From the NCBI RefSeq assembly GCF_004310665.1, contig NZ_SIXF01000008.1, positions 147,815 to 211,814 on the forward strand: a stretch of DNA of 64,000 nt. Direction: 5' to 3'. Below the pieces are notes generated by a model. That model was given only the letters and a program-made list of their open reading frames with translations, did no database searches and was not told where the DNA came from. Made by a program: the position numbers and the translations under genes. Below, in pieces: positions 9,312 through 18,110 of the stretch. The first letter of the stretch is position 1. Every line of letters begins with the position of its first letter. This DNA comes from Pedobacter kyonggii (GTDB lineage Bacteria > Bacteroidota > Bacteroidia > Sphingobacteriales > Sphingobacteriaceae).

Positions 9312-9327
9312 GTTGCATAGGTTGCAT
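9312..9327 (+). promoter_or_regulatory. Direct repeat GTTGCATAg-GTTGCATAa in a divergent promoter region
   Basis: Two GTTGCAT words lie 9 bp apart (9312-9318 and 9321-9327), and an inverted copy ATGCAAC lies at 9275-9281. They sit between the divergent LysE and MFS genes, where a regulator could act on both. The role is inferred from position only. Confidence 0.3.
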
Positions 9328-9390
9328 AAAATTTACTGGTTTTCATTTTTTTTTATTTATGTTTAGAGCCACTAAAACTAGATTTAAAAA

Positions 9391-10827
9391 ATGAGTTCAG
9401 AACAAACACAAACCAAATGGGGGCAATTTATTCCTTTGGTTACGGTATTCTTTTTCTGGGGCTTTGTAGCCGCCAGTAATGACATTTTAATACCGGTATT
9501 TAAAAAAGCTTTTGATTTATCGCAAGCCGAAAGTCAATTGGTTTCATTGGCATTTTATATTGCTTATACAGTGGGTGCTTTAATTTATAACGGTATTTCT
9601 GTTATAATAGGACAAGATATTGTAAACAAACTGGGTTATAAAAATTCGCTTGCGCTTGGTCTGGTTATTTCGGCACTTGGAACCTTATTGTTTTATCCTG
9701 CAGCAAACCTGCATTCATTTCCTTTAATGCTTTCAGGCTTATTTATTGTAGCATTAGGTTTCTCCTTACAGCAGACTGTTGCGAATCCATTAGCTATTGC
9801 ATTAGGGCCAATTAAAACAGGTTCGCAACGTTTAACGCTTGCGGGTGGTATTAATAACTTTGGTACAACCATTGGACCACTTATTGTAAGTTTCGCTATT
9901 TTTGGTTCTGCGGCAAATGCAACTACAAATATTAGTATAGAAAGCGTTAAAATTCCTTACCTGATCTTAGGCGGTGCTTTTATTGCCGTTGCTGTTTTCT
10001 TAAAAATGTCATCATTGCCTGATAGACCTGCCTTGGTTGAAGCGGTGGTTGAGGATACTAAATCGATTAAGGGATCTGCTTTGCAATATCCGCAGTTGGT
10101 TTTGGGTATGATTGCCATTTTTGTTTACGTAGGTGTTGAGGTTTCTACCGCAAGTAACCTACCTGCTTACATGGAGAAAGACTTAGGCTTTGCCATAAAA
10201 GATATCGCGCCTTATATCTCTTTATACTGGGCAAGTATGATGATTGGACGTTGGACAGGTGCTGTTGAAGCCTTTACTGATAATATCAGCACACAAAAAA
10301 TATTACGTTTTATTGCACCATATTTAGCTTTTGGTATTTTCTTAGCCGTAAATGCCATTGCAAAACATGATCTTGCTCCATTTTATGTATATGGTTTAAT
10401 TATATTGGTATTAATTGCTGCTGATATGGCAAGTAAAGGTAACCCGGCCCGCATGTTGCTAATCTTTTCGGCAATAGGTATTACTGCGTTGTTAATCGGA
10501 ATGTTTACTAAAGGAATGGTAAGTGTTTATGCCATTACCAGTGTAGGTTTATTCTGTAGCACTTTATGGCCTTGTATTTTTACCTTGGCAGTAAGCGGTT
10601 TAGGTAAACACACCAGTCAGGGAAGTAGCTTCTTAATTATGATGATCATGGGCGGTGGTATTATTAGCTGGGCACAAGGTGCTGTATCAGAATTCACAGG
10701 TATTCAATACAGTTATATTGTAGGGATTATCTGTTTTGCTTACTTGGCATTCTATGCCTGGAAAGTGGCTGGAATACTAAGATCACAAGGAATAAACTTT
10801 GATCAAAAAATTTCTGGCGGACATTAA
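9391..10827 (+). CDS. Sugar MFS transporter, FucP/GluP family
   Basis: This 478-residue major facilitator has about twelve membrane helices. Its N-terminal block FFFWGFVAASNDILIP, followed by VFKKAFDLSQAESQLV, is the signature of the fucose/glucose-galactose:H+ symporter family. A later block LQQTVANPLAIALGP is also typical. It has an unusually hydrophobic central stretch (around residues 310-370) compared with E. coli FucP. It stands alone on +, divergent from the LysE gene. The sugar transported is unknown; glucose/galactose or fucose are the usual family substrates. Confidence 0.88.
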   Translation: MSSEQTQTKWGQFIPLVTVFFFWGFVAASNDILIPVFKKAFDLSQAESQLVSLAFYIAYTVGALIYNGISVIIGQDIVNKLGYKNSLALGLVISALGTLLFYPAANLHSFPLMLSGLFIVALGFSLQQTVANPLAIALGPIKTGSQRLTLAGGINNFGTTIGPLIVSFAIFGSAANATTNISIESVKIPYLILGGAFIAVAVFLKMSSLPDRPALVEAVVEDTKSIKGSALQYPQLVLGMIAIFVYVGVEVSTASNLPAYMEKDLGFAIKDIAPYISLYWASMMIGRWTGAVEAFTDNISTQKILRFIAPYLAFGIFLAVNAIAKHDLAPFYVYGLIILVLIAADMASKGNPARMLLIFSAIGITALLIGMFTKGMVSVYAITSVGLFCSTLWPCIFTLAVSGLGKHTSQGSSFLIMMIMGGGIISWAQGAVSEFTGIQYSYIVGIICFAYLAFYAWKVAGILRSQGINFDQKISGGH

Positions 10828-10839
10828 TATTTAATAAAG

Positions 10840-10847
10840 TAATTTTG
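10840..10847 (+). promoter_or_regulatory. -7 promoter box TAATTTTG upstream of the dCMP deaminase gene
   Basis: This is a perfect TAnnTTTG match 44 bp before the ATG at 10892. No clear TTG lies at the expected -33 distance. If used, transcription would start at about 10852, within the hairpin at 10849-10876. Confidence 0.4.
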
Positions 10848-10848
10848 C

Positions 10849-10881
10849 AGCCACAGAGATTTAGTTCTTTGTGGCTTTTTT
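10849..10881 (+). terminator. Hairpin with T-run between the MFS and dCMP deaminase genes
   Basis: A 10-bp stem with one G-T pair (AGCCACAGAG at 10849-10858 against CTTTGTGGCT at 10867-10876) is followed by TTTTT. It has the form of a rho-independent terminator for the MFS gene. It ends only about 10 bp before the next start codon and overlaps the GTG at 10871, which is why that GTG is rejected as a start. Confidence 0.75.
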
Positions 10882-10891
10882 GATTTTTATA

Positions 10892-11350
10892 ATGGCAGAT
10901 AAACCAAGTTTCGATTCGATATTTATGAACCTTGCCACCGATCTGGCAGCCCGTTCGCATTGCGTGCGTGCCCATGTAGGTGCAGTGTTAACAAAAGATA
11001 CCCGTATTATTTCTATCGGCTACAATGGCCCACCAGCTGGTACGCACAATTGCGACGAGGAATGGCCAGAGCATGGCTGTGCGCGTGATAGTAAGGGGAG
11101 TTGTTCTTTAGCCTTACACGCTGAGGAGAATGCAATCCTGTATGCTTCTAAAAACGGTTCGAAAATTGAAGGTTGTACCTTATACACCACCTTGTCGCCC
11201 TGTATTGCCTGCGCAAGGTTGATTCTGTCATCAGGAATTAAATTGGTTTATTATTCTAAATCGTATGCGGCTTACAAAGGTTTGCCCAGCGATGAAGGAG
11301 TAGACTTTTTGAGGAAATTTGGAGTTGAGGTGGTTTTGATGGAGTCATAA
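10892..11350 (+). CDS. dCMP/cytidine deaminase family protein (deoxycytidylate deaminase)
   Basis: This zinc deaminase is likely to convert dCMP to dUMP for thymidylate synthesis. From the ATG at 10892 it has 152 residues, close to the family length. Zinc and catalytic residues are His76-Ala-Glu78 (LHAEENAIL) and Cys104/Cys107 (SPCIACARLI). The upstream block HVGAVLTKDTRIISIGYNG with PPAGTHNCDE, which supports nucleotide binding, is typical of the dCMP deaminase/ComEB group rather than of free-base deaminases. It is separated from guaA by a 211-bp non-coding stretch rich in short recurring words. Confidence 0.88.
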   Translation: MADKPSFDSIFMNLATDLAARSHCVRAHVGAVLTKDTRIISIGYNGPPAGTHNCDEEWPEHGCARDSKGSCSLALHAEENAILYASKNGSKIEGCTLYTTLSPCIACARLILSSGIKLVYYSKSYAAYKGLPSDEGVDFLRKFGVEVVLMES

Positions 11351-11550
11351 AGGTTCAGTGGTTCATTAATTATTTGTCATTAGTACCTGCAAGTCTGTAT
11401 TGATTAATCGGTTAATTGTTTAAATCGGTTAATCGACTCCAAACCCCAAATGCTCAACTCCAAACTGACTTCGGACTCCTGACTGCCGACTTCAGACTTT
11501 TTTAAGCTAAAAATCTCAAATCTACGGCCTCAAATCTCATATCTAATTGG

Positions 11551-11558
11551 TACCTTTG
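11551..11558 (+). promoter_or_regulatory. -7 promoter box TACCTTTG abutting the guaA start
   Basis: This is a perfect consensus box with only three bases (CGG) between it and the ATG of guaA at 11562. Transcription is expected to begin four to seven bases after the box, so at or next to the A of the start codon. There is no room for a ribosome binding site on such a transcript. Confidence 0.6.
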
Positions 11559-11561
11559 CGG

Positions 11562-13091
11562 ATGCAAGAAAAAATCATTATCGTCGATTTTGGTTCGCAA
11601 TTTACACAACTCATCGCTCGTAGGGTTCGCGAACTAAATATTTACTGTGAAATATATCCATACAACAATCTTCCTGAGGTTACGCCTGATGTAAAAGGAG
11701 TTATTTTTTCGGGTAGTCCATTCTCTGTTCGTCAGGAAGATGCACCTCAGATTGATTTATCGAAATACCATTTAAAATTTCCTTTACTGGCTGTTTGTTA
11801 TGGTGCACAATATATTGCCCAACATTCTGGCGGTGCAGTTCAGCCATCTTCAACACGCGAATATGGTCGTGCTAACCTGAATTTTGTAAACCAGGAGAAT
11901 AAATTATTTAAAGGCATTAACATCGGTTCACAGGTTTGGATGAGCCATGGCGATACCATTACCGATATTCCAGCAAATTTTGAGCTGATTGCCAGCACCG
12001 ATAGCGTAAAAGTGGCAGCTTACCATATTAAAGATTCAGATACTTATGCCATCCAGTTTCACCCTGAAGTAACGCACAGTATTGATGGGAAAATCTTGTT
12101 AGAAAACTTCCTGGTTGATATTTGCGGATGCAGCCAGGACTGGACTTCTGCTGCTTTTGTTGAAACCACAATTGCCGATATTAAAGCTACTGTAGGTAAC
12201 GATAAAGTTGTTTTGGCACTTTCAGGTGGTGTTGACAGTAGTGTTGCAGCGGTACTTTTGCATAAAGCCATCGGTACAAACCTACACTGTATATTTGTTG
12301 ATAATGGTTTATTGCGTAAAAACGAATATGAAAGTGTTTTAGAGCAGTATAAAGATTTTGGCTTAAATATTAAAGGCGTTGATGCTAAAGACAAATTCTT
12401 GGGCCAGTTGGCCGGGGTAGAAGATCCGGAAACAAAACGTAAAATAATTGGCCGTGTATTTATCGAAGTTTTCGACGAAGAATCTCATCTTATTCAAGAT
12501 GTAAAGTGGTTGGCCCAAGGTACAATCTATCCTGATATTATTGAATCGGTTTCAGTTAAAGGTCCATCAGCAACCATTAAATCGCACCATAATGTGGGCG
12601 GTTTGCCAGATTTTATGAAACTTAAAGTAGTAGAACCACTTAAAACTTTGTTTAAAGATGAAGTGAGAAGAGTAGGTACTACTTTAGGGTTAGAATCGTT
12701 TATTTTAGGCCGCCACCCATTTCCGGGCCCAGGCTTAGGTATCCGCATTATCGGAGAGGTTACTCCAGAAAAAGTTGCCATTTTACAAGATGCCGATAAA
12801 ATTTATATCGACAATTTAAAAGAAGCAGGCCTTTACGATAAAGTATGGCAGGCAGGCGCTATCTTCTTACCTGTAAGATCTGTTGGAGTGATGGGCGATG
12901 AGCGTACTTACGAAAATGTAATTGCATTAAGAGCGGTCGAATCACTTGATGGCATGACTGCAGATTGGTGCCATTTACCTTACCCAGTATTGGCTAAAAT
13001 CTCAAACGAGATCATCAATAAAGTTAAAGGGATCAATAGAGTGGTATACGATATCAGCTCTAAGCCACCTGCAACTATCGAGTGGGAATAG
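11562..13091 (+). CDS. guaA: GMP synthase (glutamine-hydrolysing)
   Basis: This enzyme converts XMP to GMP with glutamine and ATP. It has 509 residues, the usual bacterial length. The N-terminal class I amidotransferase has the catalytic triad Cys79 (LAVCYGAQ), His166 and Glu168 (QFHPEVTHS). The ATP pyrophosphatase domain has the P-loop SGGVDSSV at 220-227, and the dimerisation domain ends with the conserved KPPATIEWE. The ATG at 11562 is chosen because the alternative TTG at 11547 lies upstream of, and reads through, the promoter box TACCTTTG. Confidence 0.97.
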   Translation: MQEKIIIVDFGSQFTQLIARRVRELNIYCEIYPYNNLPEVTPDVKGVIFSGSPFSVRQEDAPQIDLSKYHLKFPLLAVCYGAQYIAQHSGGAVQPSSTREYGRANLNFVNQENKLFKGINIGSQVWMSHGDTITDIPANFELIASTDSVKVAAYHIKDSDTYAIQFHPEVTHSIDGKILLENFLVDICGCSQDWTSAAFVETTIADIKATVGNDKVVLALSGGVDSSVAAVLLHKAIGTNLHCIFVDNGLLRKNEYESVLEQYKDFGLNIKGVDAKDKFLGQLAGVEDPETKRKIIGRVFIEVFDEESHLIQDVKWLAQGTIYPDIIESVSVKGPSATIKSHHNVGGLPDFMKLKVVEPLKTLFKDEVRRVGTTLGLESFILGRHPFPGPGLGIRIIGEVTPEKVAILQDADKIYIDNLKEAGLYDKVWQAGAIFLPVRSVGVMGDERTYENVIALRAVESLDGMTADWCHLPYPVLAKISNEIINKVKGINRVVYDISSKPPATIEWE

Positions 13092-13151
13092 TTGTTTAGT
13101 TTTGAGTTGTGAGTTTTCAGTTTGGAGTTCAAACTGCATAAAATAAATGTT

Positions 13152-13190
13152 ATGCTAGCAAGGTGGAATAAACTTTGCTAGCATATTTTG
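13152..13190 (+). terminator. Terminator-like hairpin after guaA
   Basis: A perfect 10-bp inverted repeat (ATGCTAGCAA at 13152-13161 and TTGCTAGCAT at 13175-13184) is followed by ATTTTG. The T-run is short, so termination strength is uncertain. Confidence 0.65.
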
Positions 13191-13205
13191 TTAAAAACAA
13201 TAGGT

Positions 13206-14417
13206 ATGATTTATAAAAAGGTTTACTGGTTGCCAGTTTTGTTTATGTTGGTTTTGGGTGCTTGTTCGCCTAAAATCAGGACGCCCAAGCCCGAAAAGAG
13301 TAAGCCAGTTGAAAAAGAAAAACCAATAGATAAAAAGCCTATCAAAAAGTTTACGCAGGCAAGTGTTTCCTTGCTTGTTCCCTTTAAACTGGATGAGTTG
13401 AACTTAAGAACGGCTACAAAGACCGATATTGAGAAATATGCCATGCCTATCGATTTTTATCAGGGCTTTAAGTTGGGATTAGATTCTGCGGCGGCTCAGG
13501 GTTTAAATTTTAAACTAAATGTTTTCGATACGCAGGATGATAATGCACATATATCGGTCTTATATAAAAATGAGCGTTTTAAACAAAGCAATTTAATTAT
13601 CGGCCCCGTTTTTCCAGATGGATTAAAGTTTATCTCCAATTATGCCAAAGAAAATAATGCAATTATAGTATCCCCCCTAGCTGCTTCTGAACCTGCAGAA
13701 TTTAATAATCCAAATCTGGTATCCATTGTAAATAATATTAGTTTACATGGAAAAAAGATAGCCACATACATTGCTAAAAATTATAATCCTGCCAATACTA
13801 TAGTGGTACTGATTAACACCAGGAAAACAGAAGACGAACAATTTGCAGCACCAATAAGAAACTATTTTCAAGCCAATACCAAGTTTGTGGTACAGGAGTA
13901 TGCTTCGGCCTATGCTTTTGAAACAAAAATGATCAAAGGCAAAGAATATGCCGTGGTGCTTACCTCATCCGACAGGGTTTTTGTATTGCCAACAGTAGAA
14001 AAACTGTATAAATTAAAGCATCTACCCACAGGTGCTTATAGTATTAATCTATTTGGTCATCCTAATTGGGTAAAACAGAACTATCCTACCGATAAGTTAC
14101 AGGATCTAAATACCATTATCAGCTCGTCTTATAAAATAGATTACAAAAATAGTGCAGTTGTTGCCTTTATTAAAAAATATCGCTACAGGTATGGATTTGA
14201 GCCTGGAGAATATGCCTTTAAGGGATTTGATGTTGGTTATTACTTCGGTAAACTATTAAGCACTTACGGAGAAGATTATAGAGATTATCTGGTAAAAGAT
14301 AAATATAAAGGCCTCCATAATAACTTTTCATTTATTCATGATGAAAAATTAGGCTATATTAACACCAGTTTAATGTTACTGAAGTTTAAAAACTTTGCGT
14401 TAAACCTAGTTGAGTAA
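13206..14417 (+). CDS. Putative ligand-binding lipoprotein (type 1 periplasmic binding fold)
   Basis: This 403-residue lipoprotein has a signal peptide ending LVLGAC with lipid-modified Cys20, then a Lys/Pro-rich linker (about residues 25-50). The body resembles the Leu/Ile/Val-binding and receptor ligand-binding fold: FYQGFKLGLDSAAAQ at the start, NLIIGPVFPDGLKFISNYA, then IIVSPLAASEP. No permease or ATPase genes are nearby, so this is probably not a classical ABC transporter subunit; Bacteroidota often carry such orphan proteins beside LysM or envelope genes. The ATG at 13206 is preferred to a TTG at 13188 because it starts the signal peptide. The ligand is unknown. Confidence 0.7.
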   Translation: MIYKKVYWLPVLFMLVLGACSPKIRTPKPEKSKPVEKEKPIDKKPIKKFTQASVSLLVPFKLDELNLRTATKTDIEKYAMPIDFYQGFKLGLDSAAAQGLNFKLNVFDTQDDNAHISVLYKNERFKQSNLIIGPVFPDGLKFISNYAKENNAIIVSPLAASEPAEFNNPNLVSIVNNISLHGKKIATYIAKNYNPANTIVVLINTRKTEDEQFAAPIRNYFQANTKFVVQEYASAYAFETKMIKGKEYAVVLTSSDRVFVLPTVEKLYKLKHLPTGAYSINLFGHPNWVKQNYPTDKLQDLNTIISSSYKIDYKNSAVVAFIKKYRYRYGFEPGEYAFKGFDVGYYFGKLLSTYGEDYRDYLVKDKYKGLHNNFSFIHDEKLGYINTSLMLLKFKNFALNLVE

Positions 14418-14450
14418 TTCTATAATTTTTTCTTCCATTTTAATTATTGC

Positions 14451-15620
14451 ATGAGAGCAGATCATCAGTTAAGAGCCTTTGAACAGATTTTAAGTAATTA
14501 TGATGGGAGTTTGCCCTTGCATCGTTTTCTGCCAAGCTATTTTAAGCAGCATAAGCAAATGGGTTCATCCGATAGGAGATGGGCTACACGGCATATCTAT
14601 AGCTTTTTTAGATTAGGTAAGGCTTTATTGGCGCTTCCACAGGAAGAACGTTTGAGCATTGCTGATTTTTTGTGCCACGATACGCTTAGCCTTGTTGTAG
14701 AGAAAAATCTGTCAGAATTAAAAGCAAGTATTACACTGCCACTGGAGGAAAAACTATACATCATTAAAACTAAGTATCCGGATTTTGACCTGCAGGAGGT
14801 ATATCCTTTTCACGCAAATCTATCTGATGGATTAGACCGAAAAGCTTTTTATACCTCATTCTTTAAACAGCCAGATCTGTTTATTAGAGTGGCAACTGAA
14901 GAATCTGCAGCTATTGTTGCAAAATTAGAAGATGAAAACGTTACGGTTAAAGCGATTTCTGACACCGCTTTGGCTTTGCCCAATGGAACCAAGCTTGAAA
15001 CCGTTTTAAAAGAAGGCAGTTATCAGGTTCAGGATTTATCTTCTCAGCATACGGGCAATTATTTTAAACCGAACAAATGGGACAAATGGTGGGATTGCTG
15101 TGCGGCATCTGGCGGGAAAACGCTGCTGTTGCATAGTTTGGAGCCTGTGATCGAACTTCTGGTTTCTGATCTGAGAGAAAGTGTGCTTTTAAATTTAGAT
15201 GAACGTTTCCGCTTAGCGGGGATCAAAAAGTACCATAAAAAGGAATTGGACCTTTTACAGAACAACGATCAGGTTTTACACCACTACCAATTTGATGGGA
15301 TCATTTTGGATGCGCCCTGCACAGGATCAGGTACGTGGGGGAGAACACCCGAAATGCTTGCATTTTTCGAAGAACGGAAAATTAATCAATTTGCCGGCAT
15401 CCAGAAGGGGATTGTCCAAAATATTGTAAAGTATTTAAAGCCGGGTAAGCCCTTAATTTACATTACCTGCTCTGCCTTTGCCGAAGAAAATGAAGCCGTT
15501 GTTCGACATATGATTGATCAGTTGCCATTAGAGTTGGAAAAAATGGAACTGATAAAGGGTTATGAAAACAATGCCGATACGATGTTTGTGGCGAGGTTGA
15601 TTAAGAAAAGCCAGGATTAA
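14451..15620 (+). CDS. RsmB/NOP family RNA cytosine-C5 methyltransferase
   Basis: This is a 389-residue SAM-dependent RNA methyltransferase of the NOL1/NOP2/RsmB group, which makes m5C in rRNA. The N-terminal third resembles the NusB-like RNA-binding region (RAFEQILSNYDGSLPLHRFL). The methyltransferase core has the SAM motif DCCAASGGKTLLL (around 215-225), motif IV DAPCTGSGTWGR with Cys290, and motif VI YITCSAF with the catalytic Cys340. It follows the lipoprotein gene by 33 bp and may be cotranscribed with it. The target base is not predictable from sequence. Confidence 0.88.
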   Translation: MRADHQLRAFEQILSNYDGSLPLHRFLPSYFKQHKQMGSSDRRWATRHIYSFFRLGKALLALPQEERLSIADFLCHDTLSLVVEKNLSELKASITLPLEEKLYIIKTKYPDFDLQEVYPFHANLSDGLDRKAFYTSFFKQPDLFIRVATEESAAIVAKLEDENVTVKAISDTALALPNGTKLETVLKEGSYQVQDLSSQHTGNYFKPNKWDKWWDCCAASGGKTLLLHSLEPVIELLVSDLRESVLLNLDERFRLAGIKKYHKKELDLLQNNDQVLHHYQFDGIILDAPCTGSGTWGRTPEMLAFFEERKINQFAGIQKGIVQNIVKYLKPGKPLIYITCSAFAEENEAVVRHMIDQLPLELEKMELIKGYENNADTMFVARLIKKSQD

Positions 15621-15630
15621 TCACTCGGTT

Positions 15631-15692
15631 CGTCACCCTGAATTTATTTCAGGGTCTTAGTATATAGATGCTGAAACAAGTTCAGCATGACG
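15631..15692. repeat. Palindromic intergenic repeat, CGTCACCCTGAA family, copy 1
   Basis: Two hairpins stand side by side: ACCCTGAATTTATTTCAGGGT and ATGCTGAAACAAGTTCAGCAT. The whole is bounded by CGTCA and TGACG. An inverted, longer copy lies at 15922-16068. Confidence 0.8.
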
Positions 15693-15724
15693 CCCACTTT
15701 AAGAACGAAAGTTTTACAACAAAC

Positions 15725-15832
15725 CTACGTATGTTCAAACCAGGATTTGAAATTCTTTTTGAAGTATTTCACCGCTTCAATTAAAACGGCTATTGCTCCA
15801 ATAATTAAGGTATATTCTTCAAAGCTGTTCAT
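15725..15832 (-). CDS. Small ORF, 35 residues, predicted single-pass membrane peptide
   Basis: An open frame on the minus strand reads MNSFEEYTLIIGAIAVLIEA, then VKYFKKNFKSWFEHT. It has one hydrophobic helix (about residues 8-21) followed by a basic, aromatic tail, the usual form of a small membrane protein. It stands isolated between two repeat elements, with no clear ribosome binding site or consensus promoter. I do not recognise a family. The clean start and stop, the coherent amphipathic layout and the absence of other content favour a gene, but chance is possible at this length. Confidence 0.42.
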   Translation of the reverse strand: MNSFEEYTLIIGAIAVLIEAVKYFKKNFKSWFEHT

Positions 15833-15921
15833 AATGTAAGCTTTATGTTTAGATGAATATACGCAATTATTGTTACAGATTGATTGTAGGACTGTCATTT
15901 TGATGAATACTTTCCTATGTT

Positions 15922-16068
15922 CGTCGTCTTGCTGAACTTGTTTTATTAGTCGTCTTTATTATTTTTAAAGGCCTAATAGCTACTTCGTAGTCAGCATCTT
16001 TTTTGCTTATTGGACCCTGAAATAAATTTACTGCGTAGCTTTCCGCTGCGCTACAGGTCAGGGTGACG
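15922..16068. repeat. Palindromic intergenic repeat, CGTCACCCTGAA family, inverted copy with insertion
   Basis: Read on the opposite strand this matches the copy at 15631-15692: TTGCTGAACTTGTTT on the left, then GGACCCTGAAATAAATTTA, then TCAGGGTGACG at the right edge. A short segment with its own inverted repeat (GCGTAGCtttccGCTGCGC) interrupts the last hairpin, and about 60 bp separate the two hairpins. Confidence 0.65.
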
Positions 16069-16085
16069 AATCTTTGAAATGATCC

Positions 16086-16667
16086 CTAAAGCCCTGTATT
16101 ATTCCTGAATAATTTAATCGCAATAGCCAATAAAATTACCCCAAAGGCTTTACGTAAGATGTTCAAACCCGATTTTCCGAAAAGTTTTTCCAGCCTGTTG
16201 GTATTTTTCAATACAAAGTATACAAACAACATATTGAGTATAATACCCACCAATATATTCTGGGTATGGTACTCAGTTTTTAACGACAGCAAAGTGGTCA
16301 TTGTACCCGCTCCGGCAATTAAAGGGAAGGCCAATGGAACAATAGAAACTGTTTCAGGAGCTTCTTCTTTAAAAATGGTTAATCCCAATACCATTTCCAT
16401 GGCAATAAAAAAGATTACAAATGAACCCGCAATGGCAAAAGATTCTACATCTAGTCCGATTACTTTTAACAGCGATTCTCCAACAAACAAAAAAAGGATC
16501 ATTAAGCCTGCAGCCACAAGCGATGCTTTTTCTGATTCGATATGACCTGCTTTTCTACGTAATTCGATTACAACGGGAATGGCACCCAAAATATCGATAA
16601 TAGCGAAGAGCACCATCGTTGTGGATAGGATCTGGCTTAAGTTGAACGTCATAAAATCGAATTTCAT
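16086..16667 (-). CDS. MarC family integral membrane protein
   Basis: This 193-residue protein has about six membrane helices. Family blocks are FAIIDILGAIPVVIEL at the start, the central GLTIFKEEAPETVSIVPLAF and FPLIAGAGTMTTLLSL. MarC-family proteins are inner-membrane proteins without an established transport activity; the old link to multiple antibiotic resistance in E. coli did not hold up. A -7-like box TACCTTTA lies on the minus strand at 16692-16685, 17 bp before the start. A Met at residue 6 is a possible alternative start. Confidence 0.88.
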   Translation of the reverse strand: MKFDFMTFNLSQILSTTMVLFAIIDILGAIPVVIELRRKAGHIESEKASLVAAGLMILFLFVGESLLKVIGLDVESFAIAGSFVIFFIAMEMVLGLTIFKEEAPETVSIVPLAFPLIAGAGTMTTLLSLKTEYHTQNILVGIILNMLFVYFVLKNTNRLEKLFGKSGLNILRKAFGVILLAIAIKLFRNNTGL

Positions 16668-16731
16668 AGCAGCGCAATTTTAAGTAAAGGTAGCGGAATT
16701 TGTATCAATTCCTTAATTGTACCATTATTTA

Positions 16732-18063
16732 TTAGAAATAGAACTGTGTTCTTACCGTAAGCACATTATCTTTTCTATCAGCAGTATAGCCCTGAATCTG
16801 GGTCGATTCGTTTTTAATGATATCATAATAAAGCACTGCTTTAAAATGTGGGTTAAAGTGGTGTAAAAAACCAAAGCCAAAAGTATCAAAACGAACATCG
16901 GCAGGAGATAGCCCCTGGTCGCTGGAAATATCAAGCCCTTTTACTTTTGCGTTTGGATCGTATCGATCGTATTTTAAAATTAGCTGGTTATCGGTGCTGT
17001 TTAAGGTTTGTACAAACGTAAGGTATGCACCATTAAAAGTTCTGGTATAATAGGGTAGCGCTACCGATTTGCTATCAACAGGATAAGAGCCCGGTGTGTT
17101 TGATGTTGTTGAAGTGCCTGTTTGTAAGCCTGATATTACTTCTGCCCTCAGCTCAGATTTCCAGCTCTTGGTTTTTGTGGCCAGCTGAATATCGGCGCCA
17201 TAATATCTCCGTGGGGCAACCTTGTTGATGGTATTGGCCGACGAATCCTTCATCATTCTCCATTGGTCGTTGATTCTGTCCATCTTATAACTTACGGGCA
17301 AGCGGTGATTTAACCCACCTTGTAGTGTGCTTATACCGCCGGCAATGGTAAATTTATTAAATGCATAAGTTTTATGGCTTAACCTGAAAATAAAATCTTT
17401 ACTGTTGTCAAATTCTCCAGGCCCAGCTAAGCCCTGGCCGTTGTAAATGCCAAAATCGAATACAAAGTTTTTAAGTCTGGCATCTTTCCACCGAGGGTTT
17501 AAGGTGAAAGTAACCCCCAAATCGCGTTCTGTTTTCATTAAAATCTGCGACATCCGGCCGCGCTCCGGTGCTTCCCTTACCGAAGAAGATAATTGCAGTT
17601 CGTTCCCAAACGGGCGGCCCGAAAGCCCTAAAGTAACCGCCAGTATTTTCCATTTATTTTCGTAATAACGTCCCCAAAAATCCCTTATCGCTACACCCTG
17701 CTCCGTACCATCAAACTGGAGTACAAAATAAGTAGAAGGACTGCCTTCATCCGTTAACATCATATAATCTGCCCTTAAACGACCTCTTCTTAACCTAAAC
17801 CGATTATTGGTAAACTCGCCAAAGTTTCCGCCCTGATATTCTGCTTGTGCACCATTTGCTTGCGCAACCTGGAATTGAGGCTGCAGGTATCCGCTAAAAG
17901 ATAATGAACCATATTTCTTAGAGATAATGAGCAAATGGTTTACCGTTGTAGAATCCATTACATCGTTAATTGTTCTCTGCGCATATCCTGTAGCAGAAAT
18001 GAATAGCAAAACAACAGTCAAGTAGAAATAAACGATCTTAAATTTGGCAAAATAGCGGTACAT
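16732..18063 (-). CDS. Outer membrane porin, phosphate-selective porin O/P-like
   Basis: This 443-residue predicted beta-barrel begins with a signal peptide of about 29 residues ending SATGYAQ. Next comes a helical segment (MDSTTVNHLLIISKKYGSLS), then alternating strands beginning FSGYLQPQFQVAQ and NNRFRLRRGRLRADY, and the protein ends in Phe (TVRTQFYF). The FRLRRGRLRADY block is typical of porin O/P proteins in Bacteroidota. The ATG at 18063 is used because the TTG at 18099 is upstream of the promoter box at 18086-18079. The solute is unknown; phosphate selectivity is only the family name. Confidence 0.75.
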   Translation of the reverse strand: MYRYFAKFKIVYFYLTVVLLFISATGYAQRTINDVMDSTTVNHLLIISKKYGSLSFSGYLQPQFQVAQANGAQAEYQGGNFGEFTNNRFRLRRGRLRADYMMLTDEGSPSTYFVLQFDGTEQGVAIRDFWGRYYENKWKILAVTLGLSGRPFGNELQLSSSVREAPERGRMSQILMKTERDLGVTFTLNPRWKDARLKNFVFDFGIYNGQGLAGPGEFDNSKDFIFRLSHKTYAFNKFTIAGGISTLQGGLNHRLPVSYKMDRINDQWRMMKDSSANTINKVAPRRYYGADIQLATKTKSWKSELRAEVISGLQTGTSTTSNTPGSYPVDSKSVALPYYTRTFNGAYLTFVQTLNSTDNQLILKYDRYDPNAKVKGLDISSDQGLSPADVRFDTFGFGFLHHFNPHFKAVLYYDIIKNESTQIQGYTADRKDNVLTVRTQFYF

Positions 18064-18078
18064 GTTATCGATTTTTTG

Positions 18079-18086
18079 CAAAGGTA
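18079..18086 (-). promoter_or_regulatory. -7 promoter box TACCTTTG of the porin gene
   Basis: On the minus strand, TACCTTTG reads from 18086 to 18079, 15 bp before the ATG at 18063. The leader would be about 10 nt. No good TTG is seen at the -33 distance. Confidence 0.5.
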
Positions 18087-18110
18087 GTTTTATTAACAAT
18101 TATTTAACGT

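Noticed and set aside
13206-14417. Classical ABC amino-acid transporter substrate-binding protein
   Set aside because: The fold pattern fits, but there is no permease or ATPase gene nearby, so it is listed only as a putative ligand-binding lipoprotein.
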